Origin: Botryllus schlosseri
Taxonomy: Eukaryota; Chordata; Ascidiacea; Stolidobranchia; Styelidae
Reading direction: 5' to 3'
Length of the DNA stretch: 26,703 nt
NCBI GenBank assembly: GCA_000444245.1
Contig: ATSW01008230.1
Coordinates: forward strand, 1 to 26,703
Position numbers and translations under genes: made by a program. Every line of letters begins with the position of its first letter. Positions within the stretch are counted from its first letter, which is position 1. This document shows, piece after piece, positions 1 to 12,900 of the stretch. Below the pieces are notes generated by a model. It was given only the letters and a program-made list of their open reading frames with translations, was not told the DNA's origin and searched no databases.

Positions 1-825
1 TGACTCCAGTCAAAACTTAAAATTATATCGACTTGTGACTCGGAACCTTGCGACTTAGTAACAACCTTGCTCAGATGATTTATTTTACTTCATTCGAGAA
101 TACTTCAATCGATGCAATCATTTTAGCCCTCTCAAAATATCAACAGCGGAACATAGCGCCGACGTGACAGCTTAGACTAGTCCCACAGAGTCTCCCACCC
201 CAGCTGATGCGAACGGAATGCTTTTTAAAACAGCACACCTTACTATTGCAGGCAGAAATTCATACGAGCAAAGCCTGTCAAATCTCGGTTAACACCATCA
301 AAGTCCTTATATGCGTGACGTTGCACCGAGATGCATTCTTGTGTGACATGCCACCATTGTTCACCATACTCACACTAATCAAGCCCGTAACGTCATCAAC
401 TGCTCGGATGAAACAGGCGTTCATATATGAAGTGGTAATTTAAAAGCATAAAACTGGGTATAGCTTGGAGCACACGTAGGGGGTCATGAAACAGGGGGCC
501 AACGCCGGCCGATCACCATTGGCCAGTTCACAAATGTTGCAAGGGAGAGTGAGTTGCAGGTGGGTTTTGTTGAATTTATGAGGACTGTAGTAGTCAAGTT
601 TTGGGTGAAAAAGCTGATAAGTTCCGAGTCCCGAACTACTATATAGGCCTGTTCGACAGGAAGTACTAGTTTGTTACTGGGCTGGAGTTTGATCGTAAAT
701 ACCGTAAGTTGATATGGTATTTTGAATGAGAATTACTAGTTGATGTCAAGAAAAAGGCATACCATCGTTCCAAAAATAGAACTAGTCCTACAGCTTAGTA
801 TACTTATAGCCTACATGAAACTCAC
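1..825. other. TMEM181 intron 12 (part), no exon recognised
   Basis: The donor GTGAGT after exon 12 opens an intron running toward the left edge. I searched the minus strand for the acidic tail expected after SPSKN and found no match. The short plus-strand frame at 207-443 has no recognisable content. Confidence 0.6.
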
Positions 826-915
826 CTTCTTTGGCGTTCTTTGAAGGTGAATAAACGAACGCCATGGTAAACATGTAGAAATTTAGCAGTGCATAAAAGC
901 AGACGAATTCCGCTG
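826..915 (-). CDS. TMEM181: TMEM181 exon 12, last membrane segment
   Basis: A 90-base exon that starts after an intron ending in AC and ends GAAG|GTGAGT. It completes Ser and encodes AEFVCFYALLNFYMFTMAFV then YSPSKNAKE plus one base. Human has AEFLSFYGLLNFYLYTLAFV then YSPSKNALYE. Phase 1 in, phase 1 out; the next exon, expected to carry the acidic tail, is not found in bases 1-825. Confidence 0.93.
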
Positions 916-3900
916 GTATATATACAGTCAAGGAATGCAGTCTCAAAAATCTGAATCGTTACTATCAATAAACCGGGCATAGCCAGTAATTGCAGTCACG
1001 TACAGCCAGTGGGTGAAATGGTATTCTACAAATAATGGACTCGGGCATTGTGGCATAATTCCCAATAACCACAAAATTTCCATTCTGGCAACACCTACGG
1101 GTAGTCTATACCGAGACATACATTTGTGCCATAGGCACTGGCATCACTGTATACTTGATGGCCAAGGAAGTCAGTAATGACACAATGCAATGCAATACTA
1201 TCTTAAAACAACTCTACTTTTCAAAAACGTAATGCAAGTAGGCAAAATAACATTTGAAAATGTAGAAGTACTTCAATACTGACCACTGGAGACGAGACGT
1301 TAACCATCTCTTCAACCATAAAAAAATTATGGTACTGTTAACAGTAGGCCGCAAGAAAACACAAGCCCACAACTGGTATTCCTTAAAAAGTAACGAAAAG
1401 GATATAATTGTCGTATTGCGTCGATATGTCCGCGACGAAATTGTCTTGAAGAACATGGGAACCAAACCTCAGCACAATAATAGCAATGCTGCAAAAATAA
1501 AACAACAGTCATAAGTTGCTTTACTGACCTATTCCGCACAAATAAAACTTACCTGATAATCAAAACAAAAGCGGTAATTAACGTCAGAAACTTGAGTCTT
1601 AAATTAAAGTAGGGCTTCAAACGAAGCTCGGTGCAGGCCCGGATGAGCAGGAATAGGAGGTAAAGGATGTACAGCCCGCCCACAATGAAAAACAGGACTT
1701 TCATACCCTGCAAAAGATTCGGCGAGCTAGGATCAAATCTTCACATGGCGATCTTGCTATACCAAATCTCAATATGTCACAGTTAGAACTGGACACTCGA
1801 ATCCAAATAGAGTATTACTTCTACTGATTCGAGTCCAGTAGAGGACATTACATATTTTTTGTTGCATATACACCGACTCATGATATACATACACACGATC
1901 TGTGCATAGGCATACCATAAGTGCATGACGTACAACATATGCAGCTGGGCAAGGAAGGCCGAGAAACAGCCTTGTAAGGCTTTCTAAGTCTTGCACCACC
2001 CCTCAATGTTATCCCGGCAATGGTGAGCGCCAAGCGGGGTAGCCATGAATACCAGTGCTATTAATCAGGTCTTTGATCTGACCCGGCCAGTGACTGAATC
2101 CACGACCTAACGCTCAAGAAGCTGAACTCTCCATCATCAAGCTATCTTGTGGACGCGAGACAGCAGAGTTGTATCTTGAACGCATATTATAGGTTAGATG
2201 CTCTCGTCCTACGTGAGAGCCTTGACACCTCAATTAGTCGTATCGCAGCATCCAAAGCATTGCATAAAGCTACACACGTTTTTGGGAATAACATTTCTCT
2301 GAGGAAACGTCATCAACCATGCTGCTATGGCATCATACCAAGTGATACTCGAATACTCGATTAAAGTCTAACAGCCAATTCGGAATCATATCACTCAGGT
2401 ACACAATTTTGCCCAGCCCTGGTCATAGTTCACTGCTCCACCAATGTTTTTTACCATTTAATCGCAGGTGGCAACTTTCTATTTTGCAGGGTGCATCTTC
2501 AGGACTGACAGAAAATGACTGATGACACTGCAAATAAGTGCGATTTCTGAAAACATTCAGTTACAATGATACAGGAGTTATTTCCCCCAGTTGCCAGACG
2601 ATTTCACTGGTAAAAGTGGTGCAACCATTTCCCAAAACTACTTTCTATTCAACAAAATTAAAAGTGTAAAAGGTAAGTGCAAAGTAGGTTTGTTTCAAAA
2701 AATGTAGAAGTAGGCAAAATCATCTTGCTAAAGTAGAAGTACTTTGTTACCGACAAATTCAACATTAGGAACAATCGTACCGTAAAATTCCTAATGTCCA
2801 ACTTGTATTGATATGTTGGATCTGTGAGCTCATTGTACCTGTAGACAAAGATTAGCAATGTAAAACGGGACACTCAGTTACTGCAAAAATATCGACATAC
2901 TGCTGCCATGATCCCAGCACAACTGCCGCAAGCCATAATAGAAAGCAGAGTATGAGTTTGGGAAAATAGAACGTGATAAATCGCCTTCTTTCTGACGTGG
3001 CCCGTATGCCATGATACACACATAGCCAAAACAGGAGTAGCGTACATAAGAATGTTGCCTGAAAACATGAACGAACATAATAAGAGGTATTACTATAGCG
3101 ATAGACAGATACGATCTTACTTGAAACAGAGTGTCTATAAAACCGGGCACCCAGCTGTTCACAAGGAAACTCAGCGGAAAGATGGGATCTATAAAGAAAA
3201 TATGTATTGTATACATGCCTGCACCATTTTACTATAAGCAGGTAATTAGATAGCTGTGGGTCCTTCCGACAGGCTAAATGTAGAAGTTGCGTTGTCCATG
3301 AAATCCACAGTCATTGGTTGGTAGCCACAGTTAAAGTATTGGACCGCCACAAGTATTCTTGTAGGCGTTGGTGTATCCCATCTCAAAAATTGGGTTGTGA
3401 AATGTGCAAAAGCCGTGATTAAATAAAATTGGGAAGATACAAGAACTGTAATAACTGTAAAAGATACGAAAACTGTAATTTAGTTCGGTAGCACACCACC
3501 ACACCTCCACTTGCACCACTAAAATTCAACTTACTAGGATGTGCTAAAACTAAGAATAGCCAATTTGAAATTCAAACTCGATACAATTCACTGAAAATAT
3601 TACAATATACATGGTATGGAGTAAACGGACTACTAATACGTATTGATATCGATTTCCTAGAACAAGTATGGCTTTTTCAGGCATGATTATATCTGGTTAT
3701 GAACTGCCATGGTAAAAAGAGCTGCTTGGCCTGTATGGGCATGCTGTACTAGACACACAGGCACAGGCTGACACCAGCAGTACAGAAGTGAAATTAGGAA
3801 TGCAATAAGCTTGTGGTATAGTTGTGTTATTGAGCTGCTCACAATATGATTATAAAGGGACTATACCTCGATGCTGAATCTACCAGAAAACTATTACCTG

Positions 3901-6900
3901 AGAGCTAACTTTTGACGTTGCTCCCTTTTTTCAAATAATACAGCAACACTGCAGTTTAGTCTGCGCTAATCTGTTCTTCATCTTCCCACCTGTAGCAAAA
4001 GCAGTGTTTATTGTCCTGTCTTCGTGAAATAATTTTGCAACTCTAAGACTTCCAATTCCGGTCAACTCCTGATCAGTGCTATTAGAAAAACATCAACTCC
4101 GGCTAAAATATATGCTTCGGATCCAGCTTTCCCACAAATCATCATATGCATGAAATCACTAAAAGCTAACTAGCTCCATGCCTTTACTATCAATAACTCT
4201 CTGCTTTTAAAGACGGAACAGGTAACACAACCGCACTGGACTACAGCACATACTATATACACTTCCAGACTGACGAATTCTTACAAGATGCCATCAGATG
4301 CATAAACTCGCCAAGAGCTAGCTAGCTCCATGCCTTTACTATCAATAACTCTCCGCTTTTAAAGACGGCACAGGTAACACAACCGCACTGGACTACAGCA
4401 CATACGATATACACTTCCAGACTGACGAATTTTTACCGATTACTGAACTTACGGTGGTTTGAAAGTTCCATGTCTAAAATTCCAATGATACCCAAAACAT
4501 TGACTTCTAAATATTGGATCCTCGAGTGACTTCCAAAACGATTCCGAGTTAGTACTGGATATGAACTTGGATAGTTGAGAATAAATCTTGGATTTGATTC
4601 TGGACCTCAAATCTAGGACAGGATTTCAATTTCAAAATATGATCAAATGATCTGGGAACCATGAAGTTAATGACGCACTCAATTGCATCTGAAGATGTCC
4701 GGCTCACAGGATTACAAAGCACCATTCCCTGCCGACATCTTAAAAACATTCGAAGGCCAAACTTACCGTTGTAAAGCAACAGCAGTGGAAGCAGAAGGGC
4801 AATCCATTTCTGTTCGATCGTCCAATCTCTCATGTGAAACAGCCGCAGCAAATGTACAAACATGCACTGAAACGTATTGCAAGTAAACACTTAAAATCCG
4901 CGCAAACCAGACTCAAGAGAAGTACTTACCGTGACGATAAAGGAAAGTACGAGGAACACGAACCGGAACCAGATCTCGACTTGTGTGAATATGGGATTGT
5001 ACGTCTTGAACTGAAGTGAAACAATAGCAGAGTTAGCATTGAAAACCATACCGGACAATGAGGGCTAGAGCAGGGGTAATTGTGGCCCTCGACATTGCCA
5101 ACACAAGAACTGCATTGATTAAATGAAATATCTTTCAGTAGTTCATTATGGTTTAGAAAAATAATCAATAACATCAGGATAGGATGGACACAATATCAAC
5201 CATGTGGGTCAGCCGTGCATTAACTCAGATACGGCTCCTTTGAGTCATTTTAATCATTTAGGCAAAAAATCACTGAGTGACAGAATAGTATTTTTGACTG
5301 TAACATCGAAAAATACTATTTTTAAAATTCCGGTGACAAATCTGTTGAGTGAGACCTAACCTGAACTTCGATTGTCACCCAAATAAATGCTATTGTGAGT
5401 ATGGTCATTTGTCAATCAAATGAGCTCTGACTCATTTCGGCATCAACCATTCAAGCTCATCAGTCTATCTGGAGTAGCGCAAGGAAATCAGAACCCACTC
5501 CTCTTTGAAATCCCATCAAACTTAATATCAAATATTGCCTGCAATTAATTGCTCATTCATCAGTTTAATATCGTAGCTTTTACCTTTAATAGAGTGAATA
5601 AGGTAACTTCCAGGAAAGGGGTTCCTAAACTTTTTTCACATTGAACCCCTTAAAGTCTTGCTGTGTACCCTCAAAATTTCAGAAGCCGATAAAAAGGTCT
5701 TTACTTTGTGGCCCAATCACGATTTAGACTAAATTCAGCTAACTTATGACTAGACAAGGTAATCCAATTCCAATTAACGATAATCTGGTTTTGTAGATAC
5801 CTGATGATTGTATTTCAACGCTGTCCATTCACGGACCCCCCTAAAACTAGTCCGCAGACACCAGTTAAGAACTTCTGACTTGGGGTTCAAAAAATTGTGA
5901 ATTTGAAATTATTCTAGCTCATAGTAAACGAACTCTGTCACCAATGTGTTTTACTGATTTCGTGAGCAAATACATTTCAGCCATGACAATATTACGGCAA
6001 CTTTTTTCTCAAATTCTGTCTCGTTTTGCAAAAACGAGAAGCATTTCAAGATTGACATAGAACGAATTTAGACTTTCAGGTTAGATGTGAAGTTCTTACA
6101 ATAGTGCACTAAAGCTAACAAAAATTACAGTCTCGCATTCAAATGAGAAACTGATCTAAAAAGTACAGGTAAATACCTCAAACGAGACATCGCCGATTTT
6201 TTCTTTCAAATCGCTCAGCTCGTAAAACACGACTTCGACCTGGAGCTTCTTGTATTGCAAGTAGCCTAGGTGCAGCACGACTATCGGGTCGCAGTTCATC
6301 CCGTCGCAGGACAGTACTCTGGAGCGGTTATGCGTGCGGATACCGTAGTGACCCGAGGCGTGACTCCACTAAGTGTGAACGCCCAACGTGAACGGCCGGG
6401 TCATATGTGTATCTGGAATTAAGCAGTAATAATGCAATCCGTGATATTGATGTACACTACAGCAGAGGTTATTGAGTAACCGGGGTGTGTGAAGCGGATT
6501 TGGATGAGCACGGATTTGGAACAGCATTTGAAAAAGGCGAAAAGATGATTCGTGCTAGATTAGGATGGGATTAGTGGTTATTTAAAACAGTGATTCCGAA
6601 CCGCGGCCCCCAGCTAACCTTCTTGCGGCCCTCACAAAAATATTGAGAAATCGATTGATGATATAAAATAAAATTTATATTCATAAAATACTCCTGCTTG
6701 GCTTGGAGTCTGGATTTTTTAAATAGGATTGCAGGAAAGTTGTGAGTAGAGTGCTAACGTTACGTCACCACTGTTTCAATGCAATGTGCCCTAACTTCCC
6801 AGTTGAACGAGCGGTAGGTATAGATATAGGTTTTGATAACTAATCTACGGATCGATGTACAACACCTGACTCACGATTTAATACGCCGAAATGTGTGCTG

Positions 6901-9900
6901 CTGAGCCGGCTAAAGGCAGCATAATCGGTAGTCTTATAGCTCGCGACCAAAGCGTCCAAATAATTTGATATGCCCAGTCTTTTTTGAAAGCTAGTGCCGC
7001 TCTGATTCGGAAAATACGAATTGAAATCTATCCAGGGCAATAAAACTACTCCGAAATAGCCACAGAAGGTCGACCGTTCTGAACAATGGGAACGCGGCAA
7101 CACAATGACCATAACAATGGCCAATGGCGTCGAGCGATTGTTCGGAACTATGCAAATTTTCATATTTTAATAAATATGTTGGGTTCGTTTCATTGCCTTG
7201 GCCATATTTAAATTTGTATTTTCGGAATGAGTGCGACACTTGCTTCCGATTATGACAGTCGTTCCCAACCTTTTCCATCCAACTACCATTTCGAGATTTT
7301 ATGCAGTGCTCGCGTACCCCCTGCATGAGTTACGTGCGCCGAAGACGGTCAAAAACGTTTCCACCGTGTTGAGCAGCCGAAGGCAGCAAAACAGAAAATG
7401 AACTGCCCATTTTAAGGTGCAGTTTATGATTTCTGTAGTGGATCCATTTGTAATTTCTTGTGGTCAAATATTTTAAAACAGAATTGGTTTTTAAGAAAAG
7501 TAAGAATCCCAATGCTTTACGACTAGATCTCCTCCCCGTATGCCGTCATTGGTGGGATTGCCCCTAACCACGAGGACTTCAAAAAACTCAAAATCAACCC
7601 TACCTGATTTAATAACACCCTTCCGTCGAGAAGAAAACTCAGAATCTACTCGCGTACCACCTGGAAGACCTTCGCGTAGGCTACCACTAGTGGTGCGCGT
7701 ACCATAGGTTGGGAACCACTGGATTAAGACCAGACATATTACGCATATTAAACATGGACGCTCAGATCGCCAGTTATAGAGCAGCCAATTATGCTGCTTT
7801 TACCGGGCTCAGCAGTAGTCCTCTCGGCGGTTAAACCGTGTGTCATGTGCTGCGCATCAATCCTTGTGTTAGAAATCTACAATTAAGGCAAAATCCAGCA
7901 GCAGTTGTCCAGTTCTCCTCGATTTTTCTCTATTTGTGAACTTTTTATTGATCTAAAGCAGTCACAAATTCTATAAAGCTGCAATAGGTTAATCAGTCAT
8001 TTGGTCAAGTGCTTTGATGCTTTATAATAGGGTTACCATATTTTAAAAATCTGAAAAGACTTTTTCAAAATTTTCAGACTTCAAAAACTGGTGGCAAATC
8101 CTGAAAAAATGGTAAATTTTCCCCACTTCGTGGTCGGTTGACTGAAAAAAAGGTCAACTTTCCGGCTCAGCTCCCGAAATACCCGCCGGAGCGTTACTTC
8201 AGTAGTGATTTACTGTATCTCAGTCGATTTTGCCCTATATTTAACCAACATTCTCGTAAAAGAGGACAAAATCTCGAGAAAGGACATTTAAGCATCCTCC
8301 GAGGACACTTCAAAAAAAGTAAAAAAATACGACAAATCCTCTTAAAGGAGGACGTATGGTAACTGTAGCCGCCGTACGGCCCTAAGGTGTCGCTGTGGCT
8401 CCTTTACACTCCCGCCGAACAAGGAAATGGACTCAGTGTCATTGTTACCTCACAGCGGTAACTAGGTCTGACGTATCGTGGCGCAATTCACTGTTTAGTG
8501 CACGTGCGTTAGTGGTAGGATCGTTTTGGCATTAGTTCAGTTAATAGAATAGGAATAGTTAGGTTTATTGCATTGCTAGAATAGGTTTAGTTGGGTTAAT
8601 TCATTCATTGTCTCACAGTTTTGATATCTCGTTACAGTCAAAGTAAATCTATAAATAAAATGAACTAAAAAACCCGGAAGACTCATTGTCAAGTAAGATG
8701 CTTTGTATTTGATAGCTTAGTACGTACTTGCCAATGCTTATTGTATTTCATTTTTAATAGAAAACACGCACCAACAAAGCGAGTCTTTTTCTCTGTGCCG
8801 AAAGGGAATATAAGCAGCCAGATATTTCAATCCACCCTGTGGTGCGATCTGCGGGTTGCGGCCACAGTAACCTTACTTTATAATTTTTGCTATGCTTAAT
8901 GAGAGCATTCGTGTGGCTCCAGCCGAAATCTGAAATTCTAAATTCGGCCCTCACACCGAAAAAGGTTGGGAACCACTGATTTGAAAGCTGGATTAAGGTT
9001 TGGACATGGACTTGGCTTCGAATCTCAAATTTTTCCCCAGTGTGGGAGACCTATTTGTAGCAGGGTGGGCAGAGATGAGATGGTGGGCCTACATGAGGGG
9101 GCAGACGTGAGCAGAATTATCCTTGTCCATGTCGAAATTCAGGATTCATTCCGTATCATCTCCAACTTCAAATCCGGTAATGAAGACTCATTTTGCTTCT
9201 CCAATTGTGGGGTTGCCACACACCACACATTAAAATTGAATCTGGCCAATATCTTCAAATCCATCTCTTTCGAGTCAAAATCAAAATCCATGCTCAATTC
9301 CCATCTCCTTTGAGCACCCATGTAAGAAATGATATGGCATCAACTTTTACCTGGAGAATGATTGACCTTCACGTTGGCGAGCAGCCACAACTGCTGGTTG
9401 AAAGTTGACAAGACGGGAGACTCCAGTCTGAACGGGTCAGTCTAAAATACAAGAGAATGATGAGTCCAGGCTGTTTCAAATAACTTGTGGCACTTGACAA
9501 AGTGGGGATATTAATACTGAGTAATCCTTGAAGCTGGCATTTAAGATCGCCCAGTGCACGACGACATTTCATTTCTCCTATCTTCAGTGTAGAAAACTAT
9601 ACTTTAATATAATACTTGTCGTGATAGCAAATAATTTATAAATCAGAAAAGTAAATTTTCCTGTTCCTAGGAATAAGACTCACCGATTAGAGAGAAAGTT
9701 TCACCCCACGTTTGTCTTGAGAAGATAAGTTTTCTTGGTTTTCATTATGTATTATGAAATATTTTATATCTCGCACAGACAAGACATATAGTCTATTGGG
9801 CGCAGAATTAATTCCGATTCGAATTCATGAATGTCATCAGAGAAGATCCTAACTATAAATTGAAAATTTCAGAAAAGATTTACCTTCCCTCAAATTAGTG

Positions 9901-12900
9901 AATACGCAGATATTGACATGGCCTAGAATTGCGAGCGTTAGCAGAACCCAGCATATATATGCCAGCATGAGGATTTAAAATAAATATTCTACTGAAGTCA
10001 GCCACATAGGCTTTGCAGTAATTAATATTTCATAACAAAACCACCATCATCAATTATAGATACTGGTATCACGAGATATTCATTCAAGTCATTTATCGAT
10101 TTAATGGTAAATAAATGCAAACGATTTTCCCTATTTATCCATAACACAGAGCCTGGCAATATATCCCAGTTTATCCATTATAATCTGTTGAGACACAATA
10201 TTAACGCAGGACGCAATGACGGCTTATTCGCACGCTGGCAACCATCAATAAACACATCCATGAGGTATTCACAACTGATTTATCAATCAAAAATGCATAC
10301 TTGTGTGCGCAAATGAGTTTGGAAGATATTATCTGTGGATATTATTTGCATTCAAAGCTTGAAAATGAAAAGTTATGTTTTAGAACCAAGAAAAAGGAAA
10401 TAACATGAAAGAATTTAAAAAAACACAATTGAGATACTATTTAGTATCAGTATTTAGTGAAGATCAAAGATATCTACCAGCTTGAGCAAAATGTCCCAGT
10501 TTATCCATTATAATCTCTTGGAGACACAATATTAACGCAGGACGCAATAACTGCTTATTCGCACTCTGGCAACCATCAATAAACACATCCATCAGGTATT
10601 CACAACTGATTTATGAATCAAAAATGCATACTTGTGTGCGCAAATGACTGTGCAAGATATTATCTGTGGATATTATTTGAATTCAAAGCTTGAAAATGAA
10701 AAATTAGAGCCTAGAAAAACTTCAGGAAATGACATGAAAGAATAAAAAACAATTGAGTATTTAGCATCAGTATTTAGTGAAATTTAAAGGTATCTGCCAG
10801 CAAAAGGTTTCAATCTCTGTACAGAATAAATACCTTTTATCAGGTTGACAAAATCGTAAAATTCATGATCATGAACGTACGTGGAATATTATGACACATC
10901 CTTGTTCATAGTTTCTGCAGTATTAGATCCAATATGAAATCAGAAATCGCAGTATTACAAAGATTCAGAGTGAGATCCGAAAACATGCTCTGTTCCCATA
11001 ATGTGTATCAGAGATGAGATAACACGATTTAGTATTTTCAAGTATAAATCTAGAATCAATTGCGTATCATGACCAAACTCTGATGTCACATAGCTCGGAG
11101 AAAAACTCAAAATGGTTAGAAATCCATTGTCCAGAGATGCAAAGGCAGTTTTGATGAAATGAAGAACCTTAAGTTGATCCAAATTAAACGAAAATTGTCC
11201 AATCCTCTTTTCAATCCAAATCCATGCTAATCTCCGATACATATCACTGTCTGTCATGGTTATAAATATCAAAACCAAATCAACGTAAAGTTGTTCCAAG
11301 CGTTACAGGTTGATTCATTAATGAGCTGTTTCTTCGAAGCAAAGAATTCCAGAGGTATGTGACATGTGACCATGGAGATATAAACAGTAAGCAAACGACA
11401 CTCACTATATCATGTACTTCGGCAGTGTTGTTGACAGTAGACGTGTTTATAATTTTCGGACCTGAAAAGCACAAATTTACATGTATGCATGAACCGCGGA
11501 GTTGGATTTCATTTCTGAGATAAGCCACCACCACCGCAACATTACCGGTACAAACGACATACTGGAAAATTTATAATCTGACACGGATCCAATATTTGCA
11601 GCAATTACCATATAATATGATGCCAATAGTGTGATGTCACAAACGAAATTTGTAACGCCTAGTCCCAACATGTCGGCCATGACAACCTAGGGGGCCCCAC
11701 GAGCCTTTTTCAGAGGCCATGAAAAATTTGAAAAATGCTAATTCTTTTAAATTTACCCTCAGTCTATAACCTATGTCCAATCCACTATAACTGTATACAC
11801 GATAACTGTATATACGATGTTTTTCTGATTTTTTTAAAGGTTTTAACATGATAAGCGGCGTTTAGTTTTTAAAATTTTCAAAGGGAGCCGCGTTGTATAA
11901 AAGGTTGGGTACGCCTGGCCTTGTCCAATATGACTTGCAATTCAATTGATAGCTCCATATTAGTACAATTTTGTCTGTGGTCCTGTAGATTCACGTACAC
12001 TTTTACCTGAGATGGTCCATGACGAAGTAGTTTTAATCTTTCAGAGTGCTTGTAGTCAGCTGTTCTATTTTTTTTAATACGCCAATTCCACCAAACAATT
12101 TTTTATGCCAAACTACTTACTTTTAAGCTTCAGATTTTGTAAAGTGGAAATTAGTTTCGGGATGTTCCCATTACAATTACGAGTGAAATCCTCATAACGA
12201 GCGGGCGGAATAGCCGCTGTATTACGGTAACTGAATATATTTTCGCACATTGCATAATTTGTAGTGGAATTATCCATTTTGCATTAAATGCATCTTGCAC
12301 CTTTGAAAGACTACTAAAGGAATGATACCTTGACCATGTCTACTTTGTGAACTAGCCTTCTTTTAACATCCATATTTATACCGGTACTGAATAAAAATTT
12401 GTGACGTTATTTCAACTTCTACTTGAGTACCATTGATGACTATTGTGCCTGCCTCTGACTTTTACAAAAAACTTGGAAAGAGCCACCCGAAAATTCTTCG
12501 AGTTTAATAAATATTTTACTACAATGGATGTTGTATTGAAAGCTATCTTCAAATTCTGTACCACGAACCAGCTATAAAACAAATACAGTAGTGGTGGCTT
12601 ATAAGATGTGTGCTTTTGGGCGCATTTTACTAATGATTCGAATTTTGATTCATTCACCAATTATTGTTGTCATATCCAACACACCATTTCATCATACGCA
12701 GTGCTTGACGCCAGAACTACCCAGTTTCTTTTGCGTGTTACTACCCTTCTGCTCGTAAGCCAATTCATTTACGAACGCGCTTCATGGCCACATCTCACGT
12801 CAAGGTGGCAGTCAGCGAATTTGCCATCTAAGTCGAGTGCCCCACATAGTATTTATAAGTGCCGAATAACTCGTTAGTTACGATTGTGCAGTACCTGCCA

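Larger units (their letters stand above)
6588..8978. mobile_element. hAT DNA transposon copy (outer element)
   Basis: Inverted ends are CAGTGATTCCGAACC on the left and CAGTGGTTCCCAACC on the right read inward, 13 of 15 identical. Flanking 8-bp duplications are ATTTAAAA (6580-6587) and ATTTGAAA (8979-8986), 7 of 8 identical. The length of about 2.4 kb includes at least one nested insertion. No transposase domain (BED finger, RNase-H-like fold, dimerisation region) is recognisable in the short frames inside, so it looks non-autonomous or eroded. Lies in TMEM181 intron 3. Confidence 0.75.

Noticed and set aside
4549-4890. 113-codon minus-strand frame read as one gene
   Set aside because: Only the part within 4767-4866 is coding; the rest is intron read-through around TMEM181 exon 6.
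6840-7326. Minus-strand frames inside the outer hAT as a transposase
   Set aside because: No BED finger, catalytic or dimerisation motifs of hAT transposases seen.
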